Shown: positions 17,458 to 26,517, numbered from the stretch's first letter. The stretch: DNA of 64,000 nucleotides from Flavobacteriales bacterium (GCA_016788635.1 JAEUSU010000008.1:310001-374000); one strand, 5' to 3'. The notes: generated by a model not told the origin, from the sequence alone. Numbers and translations: made by a program.

Positions 17458-18569
17458 AACACGTGTTGCGCATGCTTCAGAACGCGTGGCTATACGTGCT
17501 TTGCGTGGCTCCCCCGTCTTTCAGCCACGCGCAGGGCCTGGCATGGTTCACTTCACCGGCGGGCCGCTTCGTGGTCTTCGACCAAGGCAGGTTCAAGGAA
17601 CTGGAGCCCCGCACACCACCGGAAGTGCACCTTGCCGGCGATGCGCTCATTTACATGACCACCGAGGGCACCGTGAAGCGTTATGAAGCGGGACGGCTGG
17701 ACCACCTCGCTCAGGAGCCCGAAGGTCATTTGGTCGCGGATGCGGGGCAGGTGTTGTTGCGCGTACACCACGTCTGGTACCGGCTCACCACTTCCGGTCC
17801 CGTCCTGCTCGCGCAGGATGGCGGACTGTTCACCCTGCGTGACAGCCTGATCGCCTACCACGATCGCCAGCAGGAGATGCTGATGGTCCGCTGGAAAGGG
17901 AACACCCATGAGCTAGCCACCCTCACACGTGCTTCAGACACGGCCCAATGGGCCGCAGGCAGCAATACCGTGCTCTGGCACGAGCGCAAGGGTGGTCGTT
18001 TGAAGCTGTTCCACCGCGGCCTGGTCACTGTATTGAGCGACAGCAACGATGCCGGGATCGTCTCCGCCGGAGGGGACATCGCCGCGTGGATGGACCTGGG
18101 TGCGCACCTGTTCCGCGTGTGGACCCCTGCCGGCGTGCACGATGTGGAGGACCTTCGCCCCATGCGTTTCCAGGCAGGGCAGGGCAACGTGGCCTATGTG
18201 AGCGCTGCGGGCAGCTTCAAGGTGTGGGAGGATGGCGTAGCATATCCTGTATTGGATCATCCGCCCACCACCTTCGGGCAGCATGACAGCCTGCTGGTAT
18301 GGGTGGACCAGGGGACATTGCATGTGCTCCGCGGGCACACGGTGCAAGCGGAGATCCCCTTCATTCCCGAAACCTGGGATGTGCGTGGGGCCACCCTGGT
18401 CTATTTGGGCCTGGACCGCGATCTACGGCGCGTGGTCAGTGGGCAGGAGGAGGTGATCTGGAAACGATCAGGCGTGCGAATGTTCACCCTACGGGGCGAT
18501 GCCGTGCTCTTCCGCGATGCGGACGACATGGCGCACGTGTGGTGGAACGGCAGGCTTTACAGCTATTGA
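17454..18569 (+). CDS. Secreted beta-propeller-like hypothetical protein coupled to cyclase
   Basis: A 371-residue protein with a signal peptide ending around FSHAQG. The body is made of short beta-strand repeats, each with a hydrophobic strand and a turn (GDALIYMTTEGTVKRYEAG, DSLIAYHDRQQEM, GNVAYVSAAGSFKVWEDG, DSLLVWVDQGTLHVLRG), which suggests a beta-propeller, though I recognise no named family. It starts inside the stop of the upstream adenylyl cyclase, so the two are translationally coupled. A periplasmic input partner for the membrane cyclase is a reasonable but unproven idea. Its 3' end overlaps the convergent cyclase gene by 7 bp. Confidence 0.75.
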   Translation: MKHVLRMLQNAWLYVLCVAPPSFSHAQGLAWFTSPAGRFVVFDQGRFKELEPRTPPEVHLAGDALIYMTTEGTVKRYEAGRLDHLAQEPEGHLVADAGQVLLRVHHVWYRLTTSGPVLLAQDGGLFTLRDSLIAYHDRQQEMLMVRWKGNTHELATLTRASDTAQWAAGSNTVLWHERKGGRLKLFHRGLVTVLSDSNDAGIVSAGGDIAAWMDLGAHLFRVWTPAGVHDVEDLRPMRFQAGQGNVAYVSAAGSFKVWEDGVAYPVLDHPPTTFGQHDSLLVWVDQGTLHVLRGHTVQAEIPFIPETWDVRGATLVYLGLDRDLRRVVSGQEEVIWKRSGVRMFTLRGDAVLFRDADDMAHVWWNGRLYSY

Positions 18570-19696
18570 GCCGCAGTGCTGCTGGTGGCCGCCTCGGCAG
18601 TAGCTGAAGGACCAGCGGTCTTGCCACCCGGTCTGGTGCCCTTGCGGTCCACCGTCCACAACCGTACCGTGCGCTTGCGGCTCTTCAGGGGGATCTCGCC
18701 CACGCTGCGGCGTTCGTATTGGTGCTCCGGGAGCCGCAGCTGGTCGAGCATCTCCTCGCTCATCAGCAGTTCCACCCCGAACTGGTTGCAGACGGACTGG
18801 ATGTGCGCAGCGGTGATCACCGGGTCGCCGCTGAAGATCACCTGCTTCTTCACCAAGCCCACCTCGCCTGCGGTAACCGGTCCGTAATGCAGCCCGGCCT
18901 TGAAAATGGGTGCATGCCCGTAACGCTGCTGGTAGTGTGCTGCTTTCGCCTTTATGCGGTCCTGTATGGCGAAGAAACAGCGCAGGCAGCGCTGCTGCTT
19001 GATGCCTTTGCGCAATAACCAGGACACGCTCACCTCATCGCCCACGTACTGATAGATCTCGCCGCCACTGTCCAGTACGGGGTCGGTGATGTCGGCATAA
19101 ACCTCATTCAGCAGCTGGAAGTAGCGTACGTGGCCCAATTCCTCGGCAATGGCCGTGGATGAGCGCATGTCCAGGAACAGGAAGATGCGAAGCTCCTCGC
19201 GCGGCTTGTGGTAGCGCCCCACCAGATGGCCCCAACCGCCCACGCCATACTGGTCGTTGTAGCGCACCATGAGCATGGTGGCGCCCATGAGCAGCGACCA
19301 GAACAAGTACTGCCCCAGAAAGCGAAGGCTGAACAAGCGGCCCAAAATGCCGGCCGCGTCCGCTTCCACCTGGCCCATCCATACGGGCAGCGCGGCATGG
19401 GTGCAGGTGACGATGAGAAAAATGACCGCCGCGGCGCGCGGAAAGGCCTGGATGAAGGGCAGCTTCCGCAGATGGTCCCGGAGCACGAAGCTGTAAAGTC
19501 CTCCAGCGATCAGGCCCACCAGAAAGTACTCCGCCAGATTGCCAAGCGCCAGATCTGAAAAGGCGATGGGTATGCCATGGCCAGCCAGGATGTTCCGCTC
19601 GAACAATGCGGCCAGCAGTCCGGCGATGCCCCAGATCAAGGCGATGCGCAAGGTGCGCCTGACCCGACGTTGGGTCCGTGTGTGGGGCAATGACAT
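18563..19696 (-). CDS. Degenerate class III cyclase homologue with membrane domain
   Basis: A 377-residue protein with about four transmembrane helices (residues 16-145) and a cyclase-like domain (170-345), similar in layout to the intact cyclase at 16414. Metal ligands D176 (FLDMRSS) and D220 (VGDE) remain, but the adenine-binding lysine is Q216, the matching aspartate is I287, and the transition-state Asn and Arg are I294 and H298 (DPVITAAHIQ). It is therefore predicted to be inactive or strongly altered. The ATG before SLPHTRTQ is chosen; the frame upstream is poorly conserved in character. The tail (about 350-377) is low-complexity Ala/Ser/Thr. Confidence 0.82.
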   Translation of the reverse strand: MSLPHTRTQRRVRRTLRIALIWGIAGLLAALFERNILAGHGIPIAFSDLALGNLAEYFLVGLIAGGLYSFVLRDHLRKLPFIQAFPRAAAVIFLIVTCTHAALPVWMGQVEADAAGILGRLFSLRFLGQYLFWSLLMGATMLMVRYNDQYGVGGWGHLVGRYHKPREELRIFLFLDMRSSTAIAEELGHVRYFQLLNEVYADITDPVLDSGGEIYQYVGDEVSVSWLLRKGIKQQRCLRCFFAIQDRIKAKAAHYQQRYGHAPIFKAGLHYGPVTAGEVGLVKKQVIFSGDPVITAAHIQSVCNQFGVELLMSEEMLDQLRLPEHQYERRSVGEIPLKSRKRTVRLWTVDRKGTRPGGKTAGPSATAEAATSSTAAQ

Positions 19697-19784
19697 GATC
19701 GGGAAGCGCAGGAATGTAGAAGGCCGGGGTCGCGTGATCAGCCGCAAAGGTACCGGACCGTTGCGTCCGGATCTGTCCGGAACA

Positions 19785-20147
19785 TCATCCAGCTGTTTCC
19801 TTAATGTTACCAGCATGCCTGGCGCGTGGGGCATGGAACAGGTAGAACCAGGCGATGCACGCAAGACCCAGCAGGAAGAAGAGGGTGGCCAGCGGCCGGG
19901 TACGGTCCTCGAAGAAGAACTCACCCACCATCCAGGTCGCGTTGGCGGCTATCCACAGCACCACTGCCAGGGCGTGAAGGAACTCCTTCACATCCCCACG
20001 GCACCGCCACGTGATCCACAGCGCCATGGACAGCGTGGGCAGGATCATGAAGGCGCCGGCCAGCTTCCAGTCCTGCACCCAGCACAGGTCCTTCACTAGC
20101 CAGAGGATGATGTGGTAGTTCTCCGCATTGCGAATGGAAGGCGTCAT
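19785..20147 (-). CDS. Small four-helix membrane protein, unknown function
   Basis: A 120-residue protein with about three to four hydrophobic helices: KLAGAFMILPTLSMALWI, FLHALAVVLWIAANATWMVGEFF and PLATLFFLLGLACIAWFYLF. The N-terminus (RNAENYHIILWLVKDLCWVQDWK) is aromatic and amphipathic. The ATG before TPSIRN is preferred to a longer frame reaching 20270 that would run into the divergent gene. A CATCTTTG sequence upstream on the minus strand may be its -7 box. The layout resembles conserved membrane proteins of Bacteroidota, but I recognise no named family. The gene stands alone, 88 bp downstream of the degenerate cyclase start. Confidence 0.7.
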   Translation of the reverse strand: MTPSIRNAENYHIILWLVKDLCWVQDWKLAGAFMILPTLSMALWITWRCRGDVKEFLHALAVVLWIAANATWMVGEFFFEDRTRPLATLFFLLGLACIAWFYLFHAPRARHAGNIKETAG

Positions 20148-20290
20148 GGTCGTGTATTCTACGGCAAAGATGAACGGCTGAGCACCAGTGAGGCAGGTGT
20201 GCCATTGGCCTGATGGCACTTGGCTGCCGGGTCGCGGTGGAGTGGCTGCGCCTTGCGGACGGGTGGGCACCGGTCTACTTTTGGCCAGTG

Positions 20291-20836
20291 GTGCGCAGCC
20301 TTTCTCTTTTCGTGGTGCTGCTTGCTGGGCAGCATACCGTGCAGGCGTTCTACATCCACCTGCATGGCATGGTCACCCACCATTTCACCGGTGACCCCAT
20401 GGGCGAGGTGCAGGTGCGCATGGTGAAGGACAGCATTGAACGGGAGACCATGCGCACCAAGGCGAACGGGCGTTATGAGTTCTACCTGGAACGTGGCTAC
20501 GACTACTCCATCTGGTTCTACAAGCCCGGTTGGATCACCAAGCACGTGCGCATCGATGCCACCGCCATCCCGCTCGTACCCGACGTGCCCTACTACGAGA
20601 TGGACCTGCAGATCACCTTCTTCGAATGGCGGGACAGCCTGGACCTCTCGGTGTTCGATGAGCCGGTGGCCCTGGCCACCTATCGCCACAGCGTACGCAA
20701 CCTCAGTTGGAACGTGGATTACACCGAAGCCATGCGGCCTCGCGTAGCGCGCACCATGCTCGCTTATGAAAAGGCCCTGCGAGGCTATGTGCCGGTAAGG
20801 CGCAAGCCCGAGGATACCGTGCCTTCGGTACCCTGA
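20291..20836 (+). CDS. Secreted carboxypeptidase-regulatory-like protein (paralogue)
   Basis: A protein of about 181 residues whose N-terminus (RSLSLFVVLLAGQHTVQA) is a signal peptide if translation begins at the GTG codons at 20288 or 20291; an in-frame ATG at 20213 would put 25 poorly signal-like residues in front. The GTG start aligns the mature end FYIHLHGMV exactly with YNLRIQGQV of the paralogue at 6104-6664, which is why it is preferred. The following beta-sandwich (VQVRMVKDSIERE, TKANGRYEFYLERGYDYSIWFYKPGW) is CarboxypepD_reg-like. Function unknown. Confidence 0.75.
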   Translation: MRSLSLFVVLLAGQHTVQAFYIHLHGMVTHHFTGDPMGEVQVRMVKDSIERETMRTKANGRYEFYLERGYDYSIWFYKPGWITKHVRIDATAIPLVPDVPYYEMDLQITFFEWRDSLDLSVFDEPVALATYRHSVRNLSWNVDYTEAMRPRVARTMLAYEKALRGYVPVRRKPEDTVPSVP

Positions 20837-20971
20837 CCCGTCATCCGACAATGCCGGTCCATAGACATTCCATGGCAGGAAGGAACGATGCCGGATCGCG
20901 CGCCGTTCGTTCATACTGATGGGTGAAGCTGGACCGAGGTCTAAAGCGGCTGCAGGCTGCGGAAGGCCCCC

Positions 20972-22828
20972 TTATGCCTTGGGCTGGTGCCGAAGCCCAT
21001 CACTGTCCCACGCATGGTCGTTCGCGGAAGGGTCGTGCAGCAGGTCGCGCGTGAGCAGTTCCTCCTGCTCGGCGATCTTCTCCCGAATGCTGCTGATATA
21101 GTCCGCCTTGTCACCGCGCTTGGAGGCCAGTTCCTTCAGCGACTGTTCATCGTAGCGCAGGAAGTTCTGCCCTGCGCGATGGGCGGTGTAGTGGCGGAAG
21201 CCCAACTCCTTCAAGGCATCCACACCCATGGCCACGGAACTGTGCAGCGTCTCCCGGTGGATGTGCATCACGCCCTGGTCCATCAGTTCATAGGCATCGA
21301 AGCGGTTGCGGGCCCGTACCATCAGCTTCAGGTGCGGGAAGTGCTTGTGCACGGTTTCGGTGAGCAACAGGGCGCTTTCCGGTGCAATGGCGCAGATGAG
21401 CAATTCGGCCTCATGCGCGCCTGCCGCTTCCAGCAGTTCATGCCGTGTGGCGTCGCCATAGAACACCTGGAAGCCCATCCTTCTCAAGAGGTCCACCTGG
21501 TCGCTGTCGTTGTCCAGAATGGTGGCCCGCACCCCATTGGCCCGCAGCAGGCGGCCCAATGTGCTTCCGAAATGGCCAAAACCGGCGATGATCACCCTGT
21601 GCTTTTCATCGATCGCATCCGCTTCCCGTGCAGGACGCTCAGTGGTGCCGAAGCGCGGAAGGATGAGCTTCTCATTCAACAGCATGAAGAGTGGTGTGAG
21701 GGTCATGCTGATGGCGGTGATGGCCATGAGGGTATCCGTCCATTCATTGTTCAGCAGGGCAAGCTGGGCGATGAAGGCCAGCAGCACGAAGGCGAACTCG
21801 CCCACCTGTGCGAGCCCCACACTGAAGAGCAGGTTCTGGTCGAACGAGAACCCGGCGCGCCGGCCCACCACCAGCAGGATCCCCAGCTTCAAGGCCATCA
21901 CCGCCAGCGTGAGGCCGATGATGGTGCCGGGCGCACGGGTGATGAGGTCGAAGTTGATGGACGCGCCCACCGCCATGAAGAAGAGGCCGAGCAACAGGCC
22001 TTTGAAGGGGTCCAGATCACTTTCCAGTTCATGCTTGTACTCGCTGTTGGCCAACACCACACCCGCCAGGAAGGTGCCCAGTGCGGGGCTCAGCCCCACG
22101 GTCTCCATCAACAGCGCGATGCCCACCACGAGCAACAGGGAGGAGGCCACGAAAAGCTCGCGCAGGCGGGTGCGCGCCACGATGCGGAGGAACGGCACGG
22201 CCACATATCGGCCCAACGCCACCACGGTGCCTACAGCCGCCAGCACGGCCAGGGTGCGTTGCCAGCCCGGCAGGGTCTCTATCCAATGTTGTTCACCCGA
22301 GAGGTCTGCGGGTGCGGTGGCCAGCAGGGGAAGCAAGGCCAGAATGGGGATCACGGCGATGTCCTGGAAAAGCAGTACCGCGAAGGAGCCCTGGCCCGCA
22401 GCGGTGTGCATAAGGCCCTTCTCCTTGAGCGATTGCAGCGCGATGGCCGTGGAGCTCATGGCGAAGGCGAGCCCCGCGGCCAGGCCCGCCTGCCACGTGA
22501 ACCCCATGGCGGTCGAAGTTGCGGCAAGCACCAGCGCGGTCAGGAGCACCTGTGCGCCACCCATGCCCAGCACCTGCCTGCGCATGCGCCAGAAGAGCGC
22601 AGGCTCCAGTTCAAGGCCCACCAGGAAGAGCATCATCACCACGCCGAATTCGGCGAAGTGCATGATGTCCTTGCCTTCCTCGCCGATGAAACCGAGCGCG
22701 TACGGCCCGATCACGATGCCGGCGAGCAGGTAGCCCAGCACGCTACCCAGCCCCAGGCGCTTGGCAATGGGCACGCACACCACGGCGGTGGCCAGATAAA
22801 CGACCGCGTTCGCAAGGAAACCGCTCAT
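20972..22828 (-). CDS. kefC: CPA2 family K+/H+ antiporter with TrkA-N domain (KefC-like)
   Basis: A 618-residue protein: about twelve membrane helices (GSVLGYLLAGIVIGP, FLVGLELEP, SPALGTFLAGVVLANSEY) followed by a cytosolic NAD-binding RCK/TrkA-N domain from about residue 405 (VIIAGFGHFGSTLG). The family exchanges potassium for protons and is typically gated by ligands at the RCK domain. The ATG used here overlaps the stop of the upstream KefF-like gene (ATGA), which mirrors the kefF-kefC arrangement of enterobacteria, where KefF activates KefC under electrophile stress. Electrophile gating is inferred from that pairing. Confidence 0.9.
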   Translation of the reverse strand: MSGFLANAVVYLATAVVCVPIAKRLGLGSVLGYLLAGIVIGPYALGFIGEEGKDIMHFAEFGVVMMLFLVGLELEPALFWRMRRQVLGMGGAQVLLTALVLAATSTAMGFTWQAGLAAGLAFAMSSTAIALQSLKEKGLMHTAAGQGSFAVLLFQDIAVIPILALLPLLATAPADLSGEQHWIETLPGWQRTLAVLAAVGTVVALGRYVAVPFLRIVARTRLRELFVASSLLLVVGIALLMETVGLSPALGTFLAGVVLANSEYKHELESDLDPFKGLLLGLFFMAVGASINFDLITRAPGTIIGLTLAVMALKLGILLVVGRRAGFSFDQNLLFSVGLAQVGEFAFVLLAFIAQLALLNNEWTDTLMAITAISMTLTPLFMLLNEKLILPRFGTTERPAREADAIDEKHRVIIAGFGHFGSTLGRLLRANGVRATILDNDSDQVDLLRRMGFQVFYGDATRHELLEAAGAHEAELLICAIAPESALLLTETVHKHFPHLKLMVRARNRFDAYELMDQGVMHIHRETLHSSVAMGVDALKELGFRHYTAHRAGQNFLRYDEQSLKELASKRGDKADYISSIREKIAEQEELLTRDLLHDPSANDHAWDSDGLRHQPKA

Positions 22829-23427
22829 GGCATGGGCATGTTGATCACCACTTCGTTGAGGAGCCCTTGCCCATGGACCTGCTGTGCCGTGATGGTGCCA
22901 TCGGCAAAGCCGGTCAGCATGCGGCTGTAGGCATCGGCCATGCGCTCCAGTTCCGCATTGCCCATGCGGTTGGTACCCTGCACGGCGAAAGGAGGCAGCC
23001 ATTGCATCCCACACAGCGTGGCCGTGCGCTTCAGCGGCAGCATGAACTCGTTCAGGGTGTGCCCATGAAAACCGTCTACCGTGTAGGCTTGCGCATTCCC
23101 ACCCGTGGTGACCACATGGAAGCAGGTCCGGCCTTTCAACGCCACACCACCAGGCCCATAAGCCCAGCCGAAGGCGTAGACCATGTCGATCCACTGTTTC
23201 AGCAGCGGTGGCACGCTGTACCAGAAGATGGGGTGGTGCAGCACGACGAGGTCATGCATTTCCAGCAGCCGCTGCTCCTCCGGGATGTCCACGTTGAAGT
23301 CTGGATACCGCTCGTACAGGTCGTGCAAGGTGATGTCCTTGTGTTGCGGAAAGCGTTGCAGCAGCGCGCGGTTGGCGCGGCTCTTCTCGAGCCGGGGATG
23401 GGCAAGAACGACCAGGACCTTGGGCAT
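22825..23427 (-). CDS. kefF: NAD(P)H-dependent oxidoreductase, KefF/flavodoxin_2 family
   Basis: A 200-residue flavodoxin-like FMN protein. It starts with the family strand KVLVVLAHPRLEKSRANRAL and contains HHPIFWYSVPPLLKQWIDMV and TTGGNAQAY, matching the KefF/YheR/MdaB quinone reductase group. Members reduce quinones and act as ancillary activators of Kef potassium antiporters. It is coupled to the downstream antiporter gene by a 4-bp overlap and lies 3 bp after the AI-2E family gene, so the three form one operon transcribed leftwards. Confidence 0.9.
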   Translation of the reverse strand: MPKVLVVLAHPRLEKSRANRALLQRFPQHKDITLHDLYERYPDFNVDIPEEQRLLEMHDLVVLHHPIFWYSVPPLLKQWIDMVYAFGWAYGPGGVALKGRTCFHVVTTGGNAQAYTVDGFHGHTLNEFMLPLKRTATLCGMQWLPPFAVQGTNRMGNAELERMADAYSRMLTGFADGTITAQQVHGQGLLNEVVINMPMP

Positions 23428-23430
23428 GGC

Positions 23431-24477
23431 TCACGGCTTGTCCTCACCGCCCAACAGCAGGCGCACACCCTCCCATTCGGGGATCTCCTCGCTCACCAAC
23501 TTCAGAATGGAGGCCATGGGCAGCAGCAGGATCATGCCCGCCATGCCCCACAGCATGGCCCCGGAGAAGATGATGACAAGCGAGGCGAGCGTATTGAGAC
23601 CGAGTTTGCCGCCCACCACCTTGGGGAAGATGAGGTTGGCCTCCAGGTACTGCACCACGGCCAGCACGGCGATCACACCCACAGGCATCCAGAGGTCGCC
23701 CGTGGTGGTCCATGCCAGGGTGATGGGCAGCAGCGAGCTGAACAGGATGCCCGCATAGGGGATCATGGTGGCCACGGCGGTGAGCATGCCGAAAAGGATG
23801 GCGTTGGGCACGCCCAGGAGCAGGAAACCAACGCTGTTCAAGGTGCCCACGATGAGGTAGACCTGAACCATGCCGAGGATGAACCGCGCGTAGTTGGTGA
23901 CCACTTTTTGAAGCAGATCGGGCAGGTGCGGTCGCCATTCGGGCTGAACGAAGGAGGTGAGGACCTTGATGTACGTGCGACGATGGTAAAGCAGCAGCGC
24001 TGTAAAGACCGGTATGATGAACAGGTTGAAAAGCATCCCGAACAGGGCGTTCAGCGCGGTTCCTGTATAGGGTGCCATTTTGCCCGGAAGAGCCTCCACC
24101 AAGGGGCCCCACCAGGTCCCGATGTGATCATCACCCAGGTCGTTCAGCCATTCCGTTATCCACGTCCACAAGGCCAGAAATCCGTTCTGCCGGCCGCCGG
24201 TGAGTTGAGGCAATTGGGCTAGGAAACCGTTCACCTGCGCCAGCAAGACCCACACCAGTCCACCGAACACCACGGCCACCAGCAGCAGGCCGATGGTGAT
24301 CGCCAACGGGCGCGGCACACGGTTGCGCTCCAGGCGCGCCACAATGGGGTAGAGAATGAGCGCCACAAGCAGGCTGTAGGCGAGGGGGATCAGCACGTTG
24401 CGCCCCACATAGAGGATGCTGACCACGGCCATGGCGATCAACAGGTTGCGCGGCATTTTGCCTCCCGTGTCCGTCAT
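23431..24477 (-). CDS. AI-2E family transporter (PF01594)
   Basis: A 348-residue membrane protein with seven to eight helices typical of the AI-2E/PerM family: an N-terminal pair (LLIAMAVVSILYVGRNVLIPLAYSLL), a long periplasmic segment with QNGFLALWTWITEWL, and the C-terminal bundle containing GVPNAILFGMLTAVATMIPYAG. Members have been linked to AI-2 export or to Na+(Li+)/H+ exchange; substrate here is unknown. The ATG used is supported by a TACTTTCG box ending 5 nt upstream; the longer frame to 24714 overlaps the divergent gene. It heads the operon with the kefF- and kefC-like genes, which suggests a role in ion homeostasis. Confidence 0.88.
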   Translation of the reverse strand: MTDTGGKMPRNLLIAMAVVSILYVGRNVLIPLAYSLLVALILYPIVARLERNRVPRPLAITIGLLLVAVVFGGLVWVLLAQVNGFLAQLPQLTGGRQNGFLALWTWITEWLNDLGDDHIGTWWGPLVEALPGKMAPYTGTALNALFGMLFNLFIIPVFTALLLYHRRTYIKVLTSFVQPEWRPHLPDLLQKVVTNYARFILGMVQVYLIVGTLNSVGFLLLGVPNAILFGMLTAVATMIPYAGILFSSLLPITLAWTTTGDLWMPVGVIAVLAVVQYLEANLIFPKVVGGKLGLNTLASLVIIFSGAMLWGMAGMILLLPMASILKLVSEEIPEWEGVRLLLGGEDKP

Positions 24478-24482
24478 GCGGA

Positions 24483-24490
24483 CGAAAGTA
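24483..24490 (-). promoter_or_regulatory. -7 box TACTTTCG
   Basis: On the minus strand this matches TAnnTTCG and ends 5 nt before the ATG of the AI-2E family gene (24477). It supports that start over longer alternatives. Confidence 0.5.
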
Positions 24491-24554
24491 AGGGTAGCCC
24501 TTTTGGTGTCCTTTACAGGGCGGAAGATCTGCTGATCGCTTAATCTCGTGGTGC

Positions 24555-26492
24555 ATGTCTTCCCGGCACACACACCGAAAGCCAGGAGATGGTCAGGAGA
24601 AAGGAGGGTCAGCTCCTGCGCTACCCAGGCGACCTGCTCCTGTTCCACCTTGGGCGTGGGGCTTAGCGGCGCTGGTGGTGGTGGTGGCCACCTGGTCCGC
24701 GTTCGCGCCGGCATTGGACAACGACTTTGTGGCGTGGGACGATCCGGAATACGTCACTGAGAACAAACTGGTGCTGGAACGGACCGATGTGCACGATGCA
24801 CTGCTCTGGCGCACACCGGTCTCGTTGAACTACCACCCGCTCACCATGAAGTCGCTCGTGTGGGATGCCAACCGCGCACGGCAGCCGGATGGCACCGTGA
24901 AAGCCGCACCCTTCATCCGCACCAACCTGGTGCTGCATACCCTCAACGCGCTACTGGTGCTGGTGCTTGCAGGCATGCTGGTGCCCGGCAACGCTTTTGT
25001 AGCGCTGTTCGCGGCATTGGTCTTCGCCGTGCACCCCATGCATGTGGAAAGTGTGGCCTGGGTGAGCGAGCGCAAGGATGTGTTGCACGCCCTGTTCTGG
25101 CTGATGGCCGCCATGGCCTATGTGCGGTACACCGCGCAACGCGAACGCAACGTGGGCTACTGGCCCTGGTTGCTGCTGGCCTTTGTTCTATTCCTGGCCG
25201 CCTGCCTCAGCAAGGCCATGGCCGTTTCGTTGGTACCCGTGCTGTTCCTCATTGACTTCTGGCAGCGAAGAAGGTGGCATGCGGGCCTCCTTGCCGAAAA
25301 GCTGCCCTTCGTGGCAGCCGCCATTTTTTTCGGTCTGCTGGCGTTGGACGTGCAGCGTGGTGGTGACTTCCATGGGTTGCTCACACTTACCTCGGCCCGT
25401 GCGAACGCGATCACCGAGGTGGACCCCTTCGGCTGGTGGGACCGCATCACTTTCGCCGGGCACGGGTTCACGCAGTACATCATCCGCTTCCTGGTGCCTA
25501 CCAGGCTATGCACGTATCATCCGTACCCATCGGCCGTTGATCTGCGCAGTGGTACGGGGCTCGTCTTCCTGGCGGAAACGCTCGTGATGTGCGCGGCGAT
25601 CATGGGGGCCTTCTGGGCCGTGCGCCGGGACAGGCTCTGGTTGTTCGGATCGGGCTTCTACCTGGCCACGGTGCTGCTTGTGTTGCAGCTGGTCCCGGTG
25701 GGGCAGGTGATCATGGCCGATCGCTACACCTACCTGCCGTACATCGGGCTTTCGCTGCTGCTGGCGGTGCTGCTCGATCGGCTGGCCCGGCGCGGTGCCA
25801 GCCTTCGGTACGCGGTGGGGGCCGGGTCGGTGCTATTCCTGTTGATGCTCGTTGGGCTCACGCGCCGGCAGGTGGATACCTGGCAGGATTCTGAAGCGTT
25901 GTGGGGCAGGGTGCTGGAGCTGTACCCCAAGGCGGTGCAGGCCCGGGTGAACCTGGGCAACCACTATGGCAAGACCGGCCGCATTGATGAGGCCATCGTG
26001 TGTTTTGAGCAAGCCGTGCAGGACGGCGCATCACACGGCGCCGTGTTCGAGGGCTTGGGCAACGCCTATGGCACCAAGGGCGATCATGCGCGGGCCGAGG
26101 AGATGTTCACCCGGGCGCTGGCCGCCGAGCCCCTGCGCGGCAGCTACTACTTGAACCGGGGCACCTCAAGGCTTTCCCAGCAGAAGTACGAGGCGGCCAT
26201 CGCCGACTTCGACAAGGCCCTGGAGCTTGAGGGTATCGCACGGCGCCCTGGCATCCGGGCCCGGCGTGGCTACTGCCTGTTGCTCCTGGGCCGGTATGCC
26301 GAAGCAGTGGCGGACTACGATCAGGCCATCGAAGGCGGGCATTTGGACCCCAACAATTTCTTCTACCGCGCGCAAGCCCGGCAGCTCACCGGCGACACTG
26401 CCGGCGCCCGCAGCGATCTGGAGCAGGCCCTGCGGCTGCGGCCGGACTTCCCGGAAGCGGGCCAGCTGTTGGAACGGTACCGGGCTCGCTGA
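24555..26492 (+). CDS. GT-C-like membrane protein with C-terminal TPR repeats
   Basis: A 645-residue protein with about ten to twelve transmembrane helices in residues 34-440 and four TPR repeats in about 450-640 (VNLGNHYGKTGRIDEAIVCFEQAVQDG; VFEGLGNAYGTKGDHARAEEMFTRAL). The first extracytoplasmic loop has an acidic pair (VAWDDPEY, about residues 58-65) like the catalytic DD/ED motif of GT-C glycosyltransferases that use polyprenyl-phosphate sugars. The layout resembles TMTC-type O-mannosyltransferases. A protein-glycosylation role is inferred, not shown. A weak TAATCTCG box ends 6 nt before the ATG. Confidence 0.82.
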   Translation: MSSRHTHRKPGDGQEKGGSAPALPRRPAPVPPWAWGLAALVVVVATWSAFAPALDNDFVAWDDPEYVTENKLVLERTDVHDALLWRTPVSLNYHPLTMKSLVWDANRARQPDGTVKAAPFIRTNLVLHTLNALLVLVLAGMLVPGNAFVALFAALVFAVHPMHVESVAWVSERKDVLHALFWLMAAMAYVRYTAQRERNVGYWPWLLLAFVLFLAACLSKAMAVSLVPVLFLIDFWQRRRWHAGLLAEKLPFVAAAIFFGLLALDVQRGGDFHGLLTLTSARANAITEVDPFGWWDRITFAGHGFTQYIIRFLVPTRLCTYHPYPSAVDLRSGTGLVFLAETLVMCAAIMGAFWAVRRDRLWLFGSGFYLATVLLVLQLVPVGQVIMADRYTYLPYIGLSLLLAVLLDRLARRGASLRYAVGAGSVLFLLMLVGLTRRQVDTWQDSEALWGRVLELYPKAVQARVNLGNHYGKTGRIDEAIVCFEQAVQDGASHGAVFEGLGNAYGTKGDHARAEEMFTRALAAEPLRGSYYLNRGTSRLSQQKYEAAIADFDKALELEGIARRPGIRARRGYCLLLLGRYAEAVADYDQAIEGGHLDPNNFFYRAQARQLTGDTAGARSDLEQALRLRPDFPEAGQLLERYRAR

Positions 26493-26517
26493 TCCGACCC
26501 CGATCCCGCTATCAATA

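Noticed and set aside
20837-20971. Possible small gene in the 135-bp convergent gap
   Set aside because: No open frame with plausible coding character and no clear hairpin with a T-tract was seen.
20987-22930. Long open frame antisense to the Kef-type antiporter (and similar antisense frames at 1843-3324, 3174-4847, 6535-8115 and 49127-51199)
   Set aside because: These are shadows of GC-rich coding sequence on the other strand: composition is His/Gln/Arg/Gly-heavy, no domain or signal is visible, and each fully overlaps a well-supported gene.
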